Made by a program: the position numbers and the translations under genes | Notes under the pieces: generated by a model | What the model saw: only the letters and a program-made list of their open reading frames with translations | Told to the model about the DNA's origin: nothing | Database searches by the model: none | In this document: piece by piece, positions 10,868 to 20,061 of the stretch | How positions within the stretch are numbered: the stretch's first letter is position 1 | How the letters are laid out: each line of letters opens with the position of its first letter | DNA from: Janthinobacterium sp. 64 | Lineage (GTDB): Bacteria > Pseudomonadota > Gammaproteobacteria > Burkholderiales > Burkholderiaceae_D | Assembly (NCBI RefSeq): GCF_002813325.1 | Contig: NZ_PHUG01000001.1 | Span: 992,001-1,056,000 of the forward strand | DNA: 64,000 nucleotides | Reading direction: 5' to 3'

Positions 10868-11504
10868 ACGCCGATCCGCCCAGCAGACGCAGGGCGGCGT
10901 CGATGCGGGGACCGGCATCCCAGGCCGGCACGGGCGCCAGCAAACCCAGCGCCATCTGCCGCAGCGGTTCGGCAATCACCATCGCCAGCAGCAAGCCGGC
11001 CAGCTCCGACGCATCGCCGAGCATCACGTGGCCCCGCGCCGCCTGGCGAGCCAGCCAGTCGGCCAGCATGGCCGTGCCCCGCTCGATGCCGTTGCGTTGA
11101 TAGACAACCAGTAAATCCGCGCGCGCGGGAAACTCCGTGCACAGCAGGCGGAACAAGCCGACGGCATCCGCCGTCAGCACGCGCGCCGCCATCGCCTGCA
11201 AGATCTCCTTCAATAAGGGCAGCACTTCACCGGGCGCGGCCGCATCGTGCGCCATCGCCGGCAAAAAGGCGTCCGTCCAGCCGCGCACCACCAGGGCGAC
11301 CAGTTCCTCGCGGTTGGCCGCATATTGATACAGCGACTTCTTGGCCATGCCCGCGTGGCGCGCCACCGCTTCCATGGTCGTGGCCGCATAGCCTTCGTGC
11401 AGCAACAGCCATCTGGCCGCCTGCACGGCCGCCTCGCGCGCTTCCTCGGGCGGGCGCGCCGGACGGCCCCGTCCACGCACAGCCTTGCTCTCTTGTTCCT
11501 GCAT
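10830..11504 (-). CDS. TetR/AcrR-family transcriptional regulator
   Basis: A 224-residue repressor. The N-terminal helix-turn-helix (about residues 22-70: LLLHEGYAATTMEAVARHAG, MAKKSLYQYAANREEL) follows a basic RGRGRPARPP arm. The C-terminal ligand domain is unlike any family I can name. It is divergent from a PhlG-like hydrolase gene and shares a 107-bp intergenic region with a perfect inverted repeat at 11555-11571, so local control and autorepression are likely. In Pseudomonas the phlG hydrolase gene is paired with the TetR gene phlH, a parallel arrangement. Confidence 0.93.
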   Translation of the reverse strand: MQEQESKAVRGRGRPARPPEEAREAAVQAARWLLLHEGYAATTMEAVARHAGMAKKSLYQYAANREELVALVVRGWTDAFLPAMAHDAAAPGEVLPLLKEILQAMAARVLTADAVGLFRLLCTEFPARADLLVVYQRNGIERGTAMLADWLARQAARGHVMLGDASELAGLLLAMVIAEPLRQMALGLLAPVPAWDAGPRIDAALRLLGGSAFKVAGASALRGS

Positions 11505-11554
11505 GCCATCTCCCAGCTTGATCGATAAGCAATTTTACACTGAAACATATTTTG

Positions 11555-11571
11555 GAAACGTTTTACGTTTC
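11555..11571. promoter_or_regulatory. Candidate TetR operator
   Basis: A perfect inverted repeat GAAACGT-TTT-ACGTTTC in the shared promoter region between the TetR gene and the PhlG-like gene, 41 bp before the hydrolase ATG. A looser half-site TGAAACAT lies at 11541. Size and position fit a TetR-family operator; binding is inferred. Confidence 0.6.
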
Positions 11572-11611
11572 TTTAATATATAATTATCTCACCCCAACAA
11601 AGGAGAACGAC

Positions 11612-12310
11612 ATGACGCAGCCTATTGCATTCCCATGGAACATCACCAACACGGGCGACTTGCTCGATCCATTTCCTCTGCACCTGGAAACGGGTATCAC
11701 GCGCCTGCCCGACGGTTGCCTGCTGGTGGCGGCGCGCACGGAACTGCACGGCTGCAGCGGACGCATGCTGGACTGGTGGTTTACGTTTTTCGAGACGACG
11801 CAGCACATCAAGTGGTGGCATCCGCACGACCACGTGGCCCATCACGGCTGGAACAGCGCGTGGAAAAAGGGAGAGAGTTATTACGGCGCTTCGATCGAGG
11901 CGGTGGAGTCCTTGGGCGACATTGCGCCCGTAAAAGCCAAGCTGAAATTCCATGATCCGAAGGAAGTCTTCGACCCGGTGCAGCTGCAGCAGGCACGCGA
12001 CAGCGGCGCGCTGTCGGCCGCCATCTGCGCGCGCATCGGCTTTGGCGAGCACGTGCAACTGGACCCGCACGGTGACCCGCTCGACGGCGAAATGCTGCAC
12101 CTGACGCGCGACACGCCCACGGGCTGCGTGCTGCGCAGTCGCTTCTTGCTGGGCCGCAACAGCCTCGATCCCGTGCGCGACGTACCCGACGTGCTGGGCC
12201 TGAACCTGCTGCGCCATTGCTACAGCGAATTTACCTATCTGTCGCGCTTTTTGCCGTCGCTGTATTACGGCGAGCACGCCAATGGAGAGCAAGCACCATT
12301 GCCTTGGTAA
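11612..12310 (+). CDS. PhlG-like hydrolase (DAPG hydrolase family)
   Basis: A 232-residue protein that resembles 2,4-diacetylphloroglucinol hydrolase PhlG, a zinc enzyme cleaving a C-C bond of an acylated phloroglucinol. Visible family features are the aromatic block LDWWFTFFETTQHIKWWHPH followed by DHVAHHGWNSAW, the GESYYGASIEAVE strand, and the late HxxxE motif H202-C-Y-S-E206, which corresponds to two of the PhlG metal ligands. The ATG at 11612 has an AAAGGAGAA ribosome binding site. The native substrate may be another acylphenol; the divergent TetR gene supports a ligand-induced detoxification role. Confidence 0.8.
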   Translation: MTQPIAFPWNITNTGDLLDPFPLHLETGITRLPDGCLLVAARTELHGCSGRMLDWWFTFFETTQHIKWWHPHDHVAHHGWNSAWKKGESYYGASIEAVESLGDIAPVKAKLKFHDPKEVFDPVQLQQARDSGALSAAICARIGFGEHVQLDPHGDPLDGEMLHLTRDTPTGCVLRSRFLLGRNSLDPVRDVPDVLGLNLLRHCYSEFTYLSRFLPSLYYGEHANGEQAPLPW

Positions 12311-12317
12311 CGCAGCC

Positions 12318-13256
12318 TTACAGCCGCTTGTGCATGCGCGCCAGCGGCAACTGGATGCCATCGGGCAAGTCCAGGTAAAAATCTTCCGTGACAGCAAAGC
12401 CGCTGGCCAGGTACAGCGGCACGCCGGGCAAGGTAGCAGCCAGTTCCAGTGCCGTAAAACCGGCGGCCAGCGCCTGGCGCTCGCAATGGCGCATCAGCAT
12501 GCTGCCCAGGCCCTGGCGCGCGGCGCCTGGCTCGACAAAAAAGGCGCGGATGCGGCCCGGCTGGCTGGCCGGGTCGAGCAGCGGGTCCGGCCCGCTCTTG
12601 GCGCGGTCGGCGCCGTACAGGGTGGCGCGCTGGCTCCAGCCGCCGCAGGCCAGCATGGCGCCGTCGCGCTCGATGACGAAATACGTCCGGTCGGCAACGA
12701 GCTGCGTATCGACGCCAAACACGTGGCGCGTCACGGCCTGCGCCTGTTTCGGCGTATAAAAGCCCGCGCTCAATGCCACGCCGGAGCGGGCGATCAGCGC
12801 ATTCATGGCGGGCACATCGGCCGGCAGCGCCACGCGCAGGCACGTCAAAGTGCCAAAGCTGAACCAGGCACGGCGGATGCGGCCCCGCTCCACCTCATAT
12901 GTCGCCACCAGTTCCTGCGCGGAAACACCGTCCGGCGTGTCGCCATGCACGATCTCATGGTCGATCACCAGCTTGCCGCAAGCGATGCGGTTGAGCAACT
13001 GCGCCTGTGGCCGGCTGACGGCGAAACGGGCCGTGAAACGGGGGCCGATCTGCGCGCTGCCCGTGGCCAGCAAGGTATCGGGGTGCTGGAATTGCTGTGC
13101 GTCATCGGCGTAGATGGCCAGCAAGGCGGGCACGTCGTGGGCGTTGTAGGCGTCCAATTGGGCCTGAACCACCGCCGTGGGCGAAATGCGTGTATCGTTG
13201 GCAAGCACCATGCGTGCACCTGTTTGATGTAGTTGGAAAGTTGCAAAGCGTAACAT
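12318..13256 (-). CDS. NTF2-like / GNAT acetyltransferase fusion
   Basis: A 312-residue two-domain protein. Residues about 20-140 are an NTF2-like (SnoaL/steroid-isomerase fold) domain with AVVQAQLDAYNAHDVPALLA and the HPDTLLATGSAQIG segment. Residues about 155-312 are a GNAT acetyltransferase domain with the acetyl-CoA loop as RAFFVEPGAARQGLGSMLM and LELAATLPGVPLYLASGF. The start at 13256 has an AGGGG ribosome binding site; an in-frame ATG at 13211 (297 residues) would also keep both domains. Substrates are unknown. It converges on the PhlG-like gene with 7 bp between them. Confidence 0.82.
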   Translation of the reverse strand: MLRFATFQLHQTGARMVLANDTRISPTAVVQAQLDAYNAHDVPALLAIYADDAQQFQHPDTLLATGSAQIGPRFTARFAVSRPQAQLLNRIACGKLVIDHEIVHGDTPDGVSAQELVATYEVERGRIRRAWFSFGTLTCLRVALPADVPAMNALIARSGVALSAGFYTPKQAQAVTRHVFGVDTQLVADRTYFVIERDGAMLACGGWSQRATLYGADRAKSGPDPLLDPASQPGRIRAFFVEPGAARQGLGSMLMRHCERQALAAGFTALELAATLPGVPLYLASGFAVTEDFYLDLPDGIQLPLARMHKRL

Positions 13257-13377
13257 TGTCGCCCCTGTCGGGGCGCGGTTTACTGCGATAATAGCAAGAT
13301 TCGCCTCAAGCAGCATGGTGGGGCGTCACCAATCAACCGTACGGCGCAATCGCACAAGCACAGCAGGAGTAAAAATC

Positions 13378-14274
13378 ATGAAATGGCAAGGCAATCGCGA
13401 AAGCGACAATGTGGAAGACCACCGTGGCGAAGGTGACGGCGGAGGCAGCGGCGGCGGGGGCGGCTTTGGCTTTGGCGGGCGTTCGATCGGCATCGGCACC
13501 ATCGTCATCGCCCTCGTCGGCTCGTACGTGCTGGGCGTCAATCCCCTGACCTTGCTGAATCTGCTCAGCGGCGGTGGCGGCCAGGTCAGCACCCAGCAAA
13601 GCCAGTCACCGGCGCGCCAGCCGCCTGAATCGGATGAGATGGCCCGCTTCGTGAAAACCGTGCTGGCCGATACGGAAGACACATGGGGCGCCCTGTTCAA
13701 GGCCGAAGGGGGCACCTATGTGCAACCGAAGCTGTCGCTGTTTTCGGGCAGCATCCCGACGGCCTGTGGCACGGGCCAGAGCGCCAGCGGGCCGTTCTAT
13801 TGCCCCGGCGACCAGAAAGTCTATCTGGACCTCGACTTCTTCAAGCTGATGCAGCAGCGCTTCAAGGTGTCGGGCGAATTTGCGCAAGCGTATGTGATCG
13901 CGCATGAAGTGGGCCACCACGTGCAAAACCTGCTGGGCTTGTCTGAGAAGGTCGACAAGGCGCGCCGCACGCAATCGGAGCGCCAGGCCAACGCCATGTC
14001 CGTGCGCCTGGAATTGCAGGCCGACTGCTTTGCCGGCGTATGGGCCTTCCACGCGAACGCCGACCGCAAGATCCTGGAACAGGGCGATGTGGAAGCGGCC
14101 CTGAAAGCGGCCACGGCCATCGGTGACGATGCGCTGCAGCGCCAGGCGCAAGGCCACGTCGTGCCCGACTCGTTTACGCACGGCACTTCGGAACAGCGCG
14201 TGCGCTGGTTCAGCAAGGGCATCGAAAGCGGCCAGATTTCCCATTGCAATACGTTCGAGGCGCGCCAGCTGTAA
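13378..14274 (+). CDS. ypfJ: YpfJ-family neutral zinc metallopeptidase
   Basis: A 298-residue membrane-anchored protein of the YpfJ/KPN_02809 family. It opens MKWQGNRESDNVEDHRG, continues into a Gly-rich stretch and one transmembrane segment (about 37-58), and then a periplasmic domain with the HExxH motif AHEVGHHVQNLLG and a downstream ELQADCFAGVWA motif that supplies the third ligand. The proteolytic role of the family is predicted and not well proven. The ATG at 13378 is preceded by CAGGAG. Confidence 0.92.
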   Translation: MKWQGNRESDNVEDHRGEGDGGGSGGGGGFGFGGRSIGIGTIVIALVGSYVLGVNPLTLLNLLSGGGGQVSTQQSQSPARQPPESDEMARFVKTVLADTEDTWGALFKAEGGTYVQPKLSLFSGSIPTACGTGQSASGPFYCPGDQKVYLDLDFFKLMQQRFKVSGEFAQAYVIAHEVGHHVQNLLGLSEKVDKARRTQSERQANAMSVRLELQADCFAGVWAFHANADRKILEQGDVEAALKAATAIGDDALQRQAQGHVVPDSFTHGTSEQRVRWFSKGIESGQISHCNTFEARQL

Positions 14275-14288
14275 TGCAGGCAAAGCCA

Positions 14289-14314
14289 GCATGCCGCCTG
14301 GTCTGGCGGCATGC
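14289..14314. terminator. Hairpin between convergent genes
   Basis: A perfect 10-bp stem GCATGCCGCC / GGCGGCATGC with a 6-base loop, in the 42-bp gap between the convergent ypfJ gene and the nadA-nadC-binding-protein operon. No long T-run on either strand; probably serves as a bidirectional transcript end. Confidence 0.6.
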
Positions 14315-14316
14315 GC

Positions 14317-15078
14317 TCAGGGCACGCCGACGTCGTAGCGCTTGCCCAGTCGTTTCAGTTCGCCCGTCTCGATCAGGTTATTGAGTTCCTGGTCGAACTG
14401 CAGGCGCAGCTTGTCGAAGGCGGGCGAACGGGGGAAGGCGAAATAGCCGTTTTGTACTTCGATGACCTTGGGCAAAGGTTTCACCTGGCGCCCATAGCCC
14501 AGGCGGGCGATGACGGGGTCGGTATTGCGGCGGTTGCTGACGAACACGTCGACGTGGTTATGCACCAGCATCTTCAAGCCATTTTCCACATTGTTGGCCA
14601 CGCTGACCTGCAAGCCGGGCCGCACGCGCTCCCAGTCCGCGCCATACGCCCAGCCATTGAGCAGCACCACCCTGCGGTTCTTCAGCGCCGCGTAGTCGCC
14701 ATCCCAGCCGAAGCTGGCGTCCTGGCGCGTGTAAAAGACCATCTGGTCCTGGTAGAACGGCTTGTCGGAAAACCCCATGCTGGCGATGCGCTCGGGCGTC
14801 TTGTAGGGGCCGATCAGGATATCGGCCTGGCCCTGCGCCAGCATGGCTTGCGCGCGCGCCCACGGCACCATGCGAAAACGCACGGTGTTACCCGTGCGCG
14901 CCGCCATCAGGCGCAGCAGTTCGGCGCCCAGTCCGCCATACTCGCCACCATCCTGGTATTCGAACACGCGCTCGAACTGCGCGCCCACGGCCAAGAGTTC
15001 CCGCGCTGGCGCCTGCAATGGCACAAGCAGCACGGGCCACAGCAGCGCCAGGGCCAGCAGGCGCCGCCCCGCTTTCAT
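14317..15078 (-). CDS. Periplasmic solute-binding protein, family 3
   Basis: A 253-residue exported protein of the amino-acid-type solute-binding family 3 (signal peptide 1-26, ending ARELLAVG). It has the core fold segments YGGLGAELLRLMAARTGNTV, ADILIGPYKTPERI and NVENGLKMLVHNHVDVFVSN. No transporter genes are near, so it is either an orphan binding protein or a diverged sensor/esterase-like member. Its ATG overlaps the nadC stop by one base (TGATG), so it is translationally coupled to NAD biosynthesis genes, though the biological link is unclear. Confidence 0.85.
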   Translation of the reverse strand: MKAGRRLLALALLWPVLLVPLQAPARELLAVGAQFERVFEYQDGGEYGGLGAELLRLMAARTGNTVRFRMVPWARAQAMLAQGQADILIGPYKTPERIASMGFSDKPFYQDQMVFYTRQDASFGWDGDYAALKNRRVVLLNGWAYGADWERVRPGLQVSVANNVENGLKMLVHNHVDVFVSNRRNTDPVIARLGYGRQVKPLPKVIEVQNGYFAFPRSPAFDKLRLQFDQELNNLIETGELKRLGKRYDVGVP

Positions 15079-15944
15079 CAGCCGACGATGCGCAAGGAGT
15101 AATCGGTGGCCCGCACGTCCTTGGTCAGGCTGCCGATCGAGATGCGGTCCACGCCCGTTTCGGCAATCGCCCGCACGGTGTCGAAATTGATGCCACCGGA
15201 CGCTTCGAGCAAGGCGCGGCCGTTGGTGAGGGCCACGGCCTCGCGCATCATGTCGTTGCTGAAGTTATCGAGCAAGACGGAGACGGCACCCGCGTCCAGC
15301 GCTTCGCGCAATTGCGCCAGGGTTTCCACCTCGATCTGCACGGGCACGCCCGCGTCGAGGTTGCGCGCGTTTTCCAGGGCCTGGCTGACGCCGCCGGCGG
15401 CCGCGATATGGTTTTCCTTGATCAGGATGCCGTCGTACAGGGCCAGGCGCTGGTTCTTGCCGCCGCCGACGCGCACCGCATACTTTTGCGCCAGCCGCAG
15501 GCCCGGCAAGGTCTTGCGCGTATCTAAAATGGATGCCTTGGTGCCGGCGACCACATCGACATACCGGCGCGTGGCCGTGGCCACGGCCGACAGCAGTTGC
15601 AGGAAATTGAGGGCGCTGCGCTCGGCCGTGAGCAAGGCGCGCGCGGGCGCCTCGATCGTGCACACGACGCTGTCGGCCTTCATCATGTCGCCTTCGGCAT
15701 AATGCCAAACGATGTCGATGCTGCGGTCCAGGCTTTTCATGATGCCTTCGAACCACGGCGCGCCGCACAGCACGGCTGCTTCACGCACGATGACGCGGGC
15801 CGTGACGATGTGGTCGGGCGGCACCAGTTCGCCCGTCAGGTCGCACTGGCCCACGTCTTCCAGCAAGGCGGCCAGCAGATTGCCTTCGAAGGCGCGCGCC
15901 AGGGCGGGGTCAAAGGGAGCGAAAGAATTGACGAGGGTACTCAT
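15078..15944 (-). CDS. nadC: Nicotinate-nucleotide pyrophosphorylase NadC
   Basis: A 288-residue quinolinate phosphoribosyltransferase, which converts quinolinate and PRPP to nicotinate mononucleotide in de novo NAD synthesis. Characteristic segments are [57 protein letters not shown] (catalytic Arg/Lys region), [20 protein letters not shown] and [20 protein letters not shown]. The start is set at the ATG overlapping the nadA stop (ATGA), which also begins the conserved region. Second gene of a nadA-nadC-binding-protein operon. Confidence 0.97.
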   Translation of the reverse strand: MSTLVNSFAPFDPALARAFEGNLLAALLEDVGQCDLTGELVPPDHIVTARVIVREAAVLCGAPWFEGIMKSLDRSIDIVWHYAEGDMMKADSVVCTIEAPARALLTAERSALNFLQLLSAVATATRRYVDVVAGTKASILDTRKTLPGLRLAQKYAVRVGGGKNQRLALYDGILIKENHIAAAGGVSQALENARNLDAGVPVQIEVETLAQLREALDAGAVSVLLDNFSNDMMREAVALTNGRALLEASGGINFDTVRAIAETGVDRISIGSLTKDVRATDYSLRIVG

Positions 15945-17074
15945 GCTGGACCGATTCCTTGGAACAATGTGGTTTCTTTTGCCAGGTCCGCACCCGGCTT
16001 GAGGCCCGCCTTCTTGGCGGCGGCGAAGTCGAGCATGCGATTGATCGAGCGCACGGCCAACTGGCCGACGGCGGGATCGACGTGGATTTCGTTGTGCATG
16101 TTTTCCAGCGTTTGCGCCAGGTTCAGCAAGCCGTTCATGGCCATCCACGGGCAATGCGCGCAACTCTTGCAGGTGGCGCTGTTGCCGGCCGTGGGCGCTT
16201 CGATGAAGCGCTTGCCCGGCGCGGCCGCGCGCATCTTGTGCAGGATGCCGTTGTCGGTGGCGACAATAAACGTGTCCGTGTCCATGGTTTGCGCTGCCGC
16301 AATCATTTGCGACGTGGAACCGACCATATCGGCCAGCGCCACCACGTTGGCGGGCGACTCCGGATGCACGAGCACCTTGGCTTGCGGATACTCTTCCTTG
16401 AGCAAATCGAGTTCGATGCCCTTGAATTCGTCGTGCACGAGGCAGCTACCCTGCCACAGCAGCATGTCGGCGCCCGTTTCCTTCTGGATATACGAACCCA
16501 GGTGCTTGTCCGGTGCCCACAGGATTTTCTTGCCCTGCGCATGCAGGTGGGCCACGATGTCGAGGCCGATGGACGACGTCACCATCCAGTCCGCGCGCGC
16601 TTTCACGGCCGCGCTGGTGTTGGCGTAGACGACGACCGTGCGGTCCGGATGGGCATCGCAGAAGGCCGTGAATTCATCCACCGGGCAGCCGAGGTCGAGC
16701 GAACAGGTCGCGTCGAGGTCGGGCATCAATATCGTTTTCTCGGGGCTGAGAATTTTTGCCGTTTCACCCATGAAACGCACACCGGCCACGACCAGGGTCT
16801 TGGCCGGATGGTCGCGCCCGAAGCGGGCCATTTCCAGCGAGTCGGAAACGCAGCCGCCCGTGGCTTCGGCCAGGTCTTGCAGGTCAGCATCAACGTAATA
16901 GTGGGCAACGAGCACGGCTTCGCGCTCGATCAGCAGGCGCTTGATGCGCGTGATCAGTTCGGCTTTCTCGGCCGGGGACGGCGTCGCTGGCGTGCGTGCC
17001 CAGGCGTGAGCAGTGCAGCTGGCTCCGTCTTGTGGATGTTCGTACTCGACGGATTTGATGGCTAAAGTTTGCAT
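15941..17074 (-). CDS. nadA: Quinolinate synthase NadA
   Basis: A 377-residue [4Fe-4S] enzyme that condenses iminoaspartate with dihydroxyacetone phosphate to quinolinate. Motifs include [58 protein letters not shown] and [10 protein letters not shown]. The C-terminal [13 protein letters not shown] contributes the last cluster cysteine. The ATG at 17074 is chosen because the upstream in-frame extension is not conserved-looking. First gene of the NAD operon; nadB is not in the window. Confidence 0.97.
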   Translation of the reverse strand: MQTLAIKSVEYEHPQDGASCTAHAWARTPATPSPAEKAELITRIKRLLIEREAVLVAHYYVDADLQDLAEATGGCVSDSLEMARFGRDHPAKTLVVAGVRFMGETAKILSPEKTILMPDLDATCSLDLGCPVDEFTAFCDAHPDRTVVVYANTSAAVKARADWMVTSSIGLDIVAHLHAQGKKILWAPDKHLGSYIQKETGADMLLWQGSCLVHDEFKGIELDLLKEEYPQAKVLVHPESPANVVALADMVGSTSQMIAAAQTMDTDTFIVATDNGILHKMRAAAPGKRFIEAPTAGNSATCKSCAHCPWMAMNGLLNLAQTLENMHNEIHVDPAVGQLAVRSINRMLDFAAAKKAGLKPGADLAKETTLFQGIGPA

Positions 17075-17199
17075 GGCTGTGTCAAACAAAAACGGGATAG
17101 ACCGGCACGATTGCAATAAAGCAGGTGCGCCGGAACGAATGGACCGCGGCGCGTCGGTGTGCTGCTGGGTGGCTGGCGGTTGGCAACGCCGGCTTGGAT

Positions 17200-17298
17200 T
17201 GTCGGATTACGCTCCACCTCGGCGGCCCCGCTAATCCGACCTACGCGACCAACTCAACCTGACGTAGGTCGGATTAGCGCACAGCGCGTAATCCGACG
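17200..17298. repeat. Two palindromic repeats of the GTAGGTCGGATT type, head to head
   Basis: One unit at 17200-17244 (TGTCGGATTACGC to GCTAATCCGACCTAC) and one in the opposite orientation at 17264-17298 (GTAGGTCGGATTAGCGC to GCGTAATCCGAC). They match the unit at 1278-1318. They fill the gap between nadA and ybiT and could fold into stable RNA hairpins on either strand, so they may also serve as transcript ends for the ybiT gene. Confidence 0.8.
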
Positions 17299-17315
17299 CA
17301 ACGTTAGCCTATAAA

Positions 17316-18914
17316 TTAATCGATACCCTGGCTCTTCAAGTAATCTTCGTAATTGCCGTTGTAATCGACAATGCCGTCTTCCTTGATCTCGATGATGCGG
17401 TTGGCCAACGAAGACACGAATTCGCGGTCATGCGAGACGAAGATCAGGGTGCCCGCATACTTTTCCAGCGCGATGTTCAAGGACTCGATCGATTCCATGT
17501 CCATGTGGTTGGTCGGTTCATCGAGCATCAGCACGTTGTGGCGGCCCAGCATCAGCTTGCCGTACATCATGCGGCCCTTTTCACCACCGGACAGTACCTT
17601 GACGGCCTTCTTGACGTCGTCGCCGCCGAACAGCAGGCGGCCCAGGATGGAGCGCACGGCCTGGTCATCGTCGCCCTCTTTCGTCCACTGGCCGATCCAG
17701 TCGGTCAGGTTCGTGTCTTTGGCGAAATCTTCCGTCGGATCTTGCGGCATGTAGCCGACGTTGGCGTTTTCCGCCCACTTCACGCGGCCCTGGTCCGGCT
17801 GCAGGCCGGCGATGTCGCCCGCGATGCAACGCAGCATGGTGGTCTTGCCGGCGCCGTTGGCGCCGATGATGGCGATGCGTTCGCCTGCTTCCACCATGAT
17901 GCTGAAATTCTTGAACAGCTGGCGGTCGAAACCTTTCGAGATGTTCTCGACTTCCACGGCCAGGCGGTGCAATTTCTTTTCGCCGTCGAAACGCACGAAG
18001 GGATAGGCACGCGACGATGGCTTGATGTCGTCGACCTTGATCTTTTCGATCTGCTTGGCGCGCGATGTGGCCTGGCGGGCCTTCGACTTGTTCGCGGCGA
18101 AGCGGCGCACGAATTCCTGCAGCTCGGCAACCTTGTCTTTCGCTTTCGCGTTGTTGGCCAGCTGCTGGTTGCGCGCCTGGGTCGAGGCGAACATGTATTC
18201 GTCGTAGTTGCCCGGGTAAATCTTCAGGGTGCCGTAGTCCATGTCGGCCACGTGGGTGCAGACCTGGTTCAGGAAGTGGCGATCATGGGAAATGATGATC
18301 ATGGTGGAATTGCGCTCGTTGAGCACGTCTTCCAGCCAGCGAATCGTGTTGATGTCCAGGTTATTCGTCGGCTCGTCGAGCAGCAGGATGTCCGGGTTCG
18401 AGAACAGCGCCTGCGCCAGCAGCACGCGCAGCTTCCAGCCTGGCGAGACGTTGCTCATCGGGCCTTGATGCAGCTCGATGGCGACACCGGCGCCGAGCAA
18501 CAGTTCACCAGCGCGCGATTCAGCCGTGTAGCCGTCGTACTCGGACACCTTGCCTTCCAGGTCGGCCGCCTGCATGTAGTCGTCGTCGGTCGCTTCCGGG
18601 TTCGCGTAGATCGCGTCGCGTTGCTGGATGGCGGCCCACATTTCCGTGTGGCCCATCATGACCACGTCGAGCACGCGCATGTCTTCAAACGCAAACTGGT
18701 CCTGGCGCAGCTTGCCCAGGCGCTCATTGGTATCGAGCATGACGTTGCCGCCCGACGGGTCCAGGTCGCCGCCCAGGATCTTCATGAACGTCGACTTGCC
18801 GCAGCCGTTGGCGCCGATCAAACCATAGCGGTTGCCGTCGCCGAACTTGACGGAGATATTCTCAAACAATGGCTTGGCGCCAAACTGCATCGTAATATTT
18901 GCGGTTGAAAGCAT
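17316..18914 (-). CDS. ybiT: ABC-F ATPase YbiT
   Basis: A 532-residue ribosome-associated ABC-F protein with two ATPase domains and no membrane domain. The first Walker A is [12 protein letters not shown] with signature NVSPGWKLR and Walker [14 protein letters not shown] charged linker (about 240-310) with [20 protein letters not shown] follows. The second Walker A is [12 protein letters not shown] with signature LSGGEKGRM and Walker [12 protein letters not shown]. It matches E. coli YbiT closely along its length. These proteins tune translation at the E-site; YbiT's exact task is not settled. Confidence 0.96.
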   Translation of the reverse strand: MLSTANITMQFGAKPLFENISVKFGDGNRYGLIGANGCGKSTFMKILGGDLDPSGGNVMLDTNERLGKLRQDQFAFEDMRVLDVVMMGHTEMWAAIQQRDAIYANPEATDDDYMQAADLEGKVSEYDGYTAESRAGELLLGAGVAIELHQGPMSNVSPGWKLRVLLAQALFSNPDILLLDEPTNNLDINTIRWLEDVLNERNSTMIIISHDRHFLNQVCTHVADMDYGTLKIYPGNYDEYMFASTQARNQQLANNAKAKDKVAELQEFVRRFAANKSKARQATSRAKQIEKIKVDDIKPSSRAYPFVRFDGEKKLHRLAVEVENISKGFDRQLFKNFSIMVEAGERIAIIGANGAGKTTMLRCIAGDIAGLQPDQGRVKWAENANVGYMPQDPTEDFAKDTNLTDWIGQWTKEGDDDQAVRSILGRLLFGGDDVKKAVKVLSGGEKGRMMYGKLMLGRHNVLMLDEPTNHMDMESIESLNIALEKYAGTLIFVSHDREFVSSLANRIIEIKEDGIVDYNGNYEDYLKSQGID

Positions 18915-19140
18915 GTGATATTAGGTCTTTATTCAGTTAAAACAGCTAGTTAGGTACTTTTCTCCCATTATACAGCACCCACCATCATCCACTCTATAGT
19001 GGTCCAGCATAGACATCTGGCGCTATTTGGCGAAAATACAAGTTGCAGATGATGGCAAGAAAATATTATTGCCGCTTTTCCATTTAACAGCTACGCTGCG
19101 GCGTTTGCTTTTCCCTTACCCATCACTTTGCAGGCATCAC

Positions 19141-19692
19141 TTGAAAAAAATCACCATCGCCACCGCCGTGGCCGTCATTGCCATCGCCGCCAGCGCCTAT
19201 GCATCGCCCTACTACGCCTTGCACCAGATCAAGACAGCCCTGGCCGAACGCGATGCCGACGCCCTGGCCGCGCATGTGGACTTCCCTGCCCTGCGCGCCA
19301 GCGTCAAGACCCAGCTGGAAGCGAACATGGCCAGCAGCATCGAGGCAGTGGCCGGCAACGACAACCCGTTTGCCGCGCTGGGCCAGTCGATCGCCGGCGC
19401 CATGCTGGGCAAGATGGTCGACGCCATGGTCTCGCCGGCAGGCGTCGTCGCGCTGGTCAACAAGAGCGCCATCAGCCCGCCATCACGCGCTGAAACAGAC
19501 GCTGGCGAAGCAGTTGGTGACGCGCAGCAAAAAGCCGAGTACTCGGCTGGCTATGCCGGTCTGAACACATTCGTCGTGCGCGCGAAGAACGATGACGGCA
19601 AGCACGATGGAGCGCTGGTCTTGCAGCGCCATGGCGTGTGGGGCTGGAAATTGAGTTCGATCGAGCTGGCGCCGGCGGTGGCTGGCAGGTAG
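19141..19692 (+). CDS. DUF2939-family membrane-anchored protein
   Basis: A 183-residue protein beginning with an N-terminal hydrophobic anchor or signal (KKITIATAVAVIAIAASAYA) followed by SPYYALHQIKTALAERDADAL, the hallmark of DUF2939. A late segment YAGLNTFVVRAK and GVWGWKLSSIEL completes the domain. The frame is open from 19027, but a TTG at 19141 is the better start because it begins exactly at the KK-hydrophobic signal. Function unknown. Confidence 0.85.
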   Translation: MKKITIATAVAVIAIAASAYASPYYALHQIKTALAERDADALAAHVDFPALRASVKTQLEANMASSIEAVAGNDNPFAALGQSIAGAMLGKMVDAMVSPAGVVALVNKSAISPPSRAETDAGEAVGDAQQKAEYSAGYAGLNTFVVRAKNDDGKHDGALVLQRHGVWGWKLSSIELAPAVAGR

Positions 19693-19810
19693 GAAGACTG
19701 GAGCGGCATTATCAAAACCGGCATGCGATCACGAGTGCATCTGGATCGCGTACTGCTCTTTTTCATTAGGCCAAGCAAGCTGCCGCGCCCCGGCCTGTGC
19801 TCCACAACCC

Positions 19811-20047
19811 TCACCTTTCATATGGCGGCGGTGTAATGGATGGCGCCGGCTGCCGCCGCCCCGTGGAGCTGCCGAGGATACGGTAAATTATATCGGCCGG
19901 CACCTGATGCTCTTTCAAAAAGGCGAGCGCAACTGTCCGGCCCAGCACCGTGTGGAATTCGATACCTTGCTCCACCAGTCGCGCCGTCGCCGTATCGCTG
20001 CGGCTGTTTTTCCCGCCGCTGTCATCATGACTGGACATGGCACCCAT
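19811..20047 (-). CDS. Small conserved protein at the end of the secretion operon
   Basis: A 78-residue soluble protein with no signal peptide. A GGGAGG ribosome binding site 4 bases before the ATG at 20047 favours that start over the ATG at 20062, which overlaps the stop of the barrel gene. The core, from VEQGIEFHTVLGRTVALAFL to the Arg-Ile-Leu about 14 residues later, aligns without gaps to the small protein at 28192-28434 (identical Gly, Phe, Leu-Gly, Ala, Leu, Pro, Arg and Leu positions). I do not recognise the family. As the last gene of the operon it may be a regulator or adaptor; that is a guess. Confidence 0.7.
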   Translation of the reverse strand: MGAMSSHDDSGGKNSRSDTATARLVEQGIEFHTVLGRTVALAFLKEHQVPADIIYRILGSSTGRRQPAPSITPPPYER

Positions 20048-20061
20048 TTTGCCTCCCATCA

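Noticed and set aside
17430..18908. 492-codon plus-strand open frame
   Set aside because: Antisense shadow of ybiT, whose product matches the known protein along its whole length.
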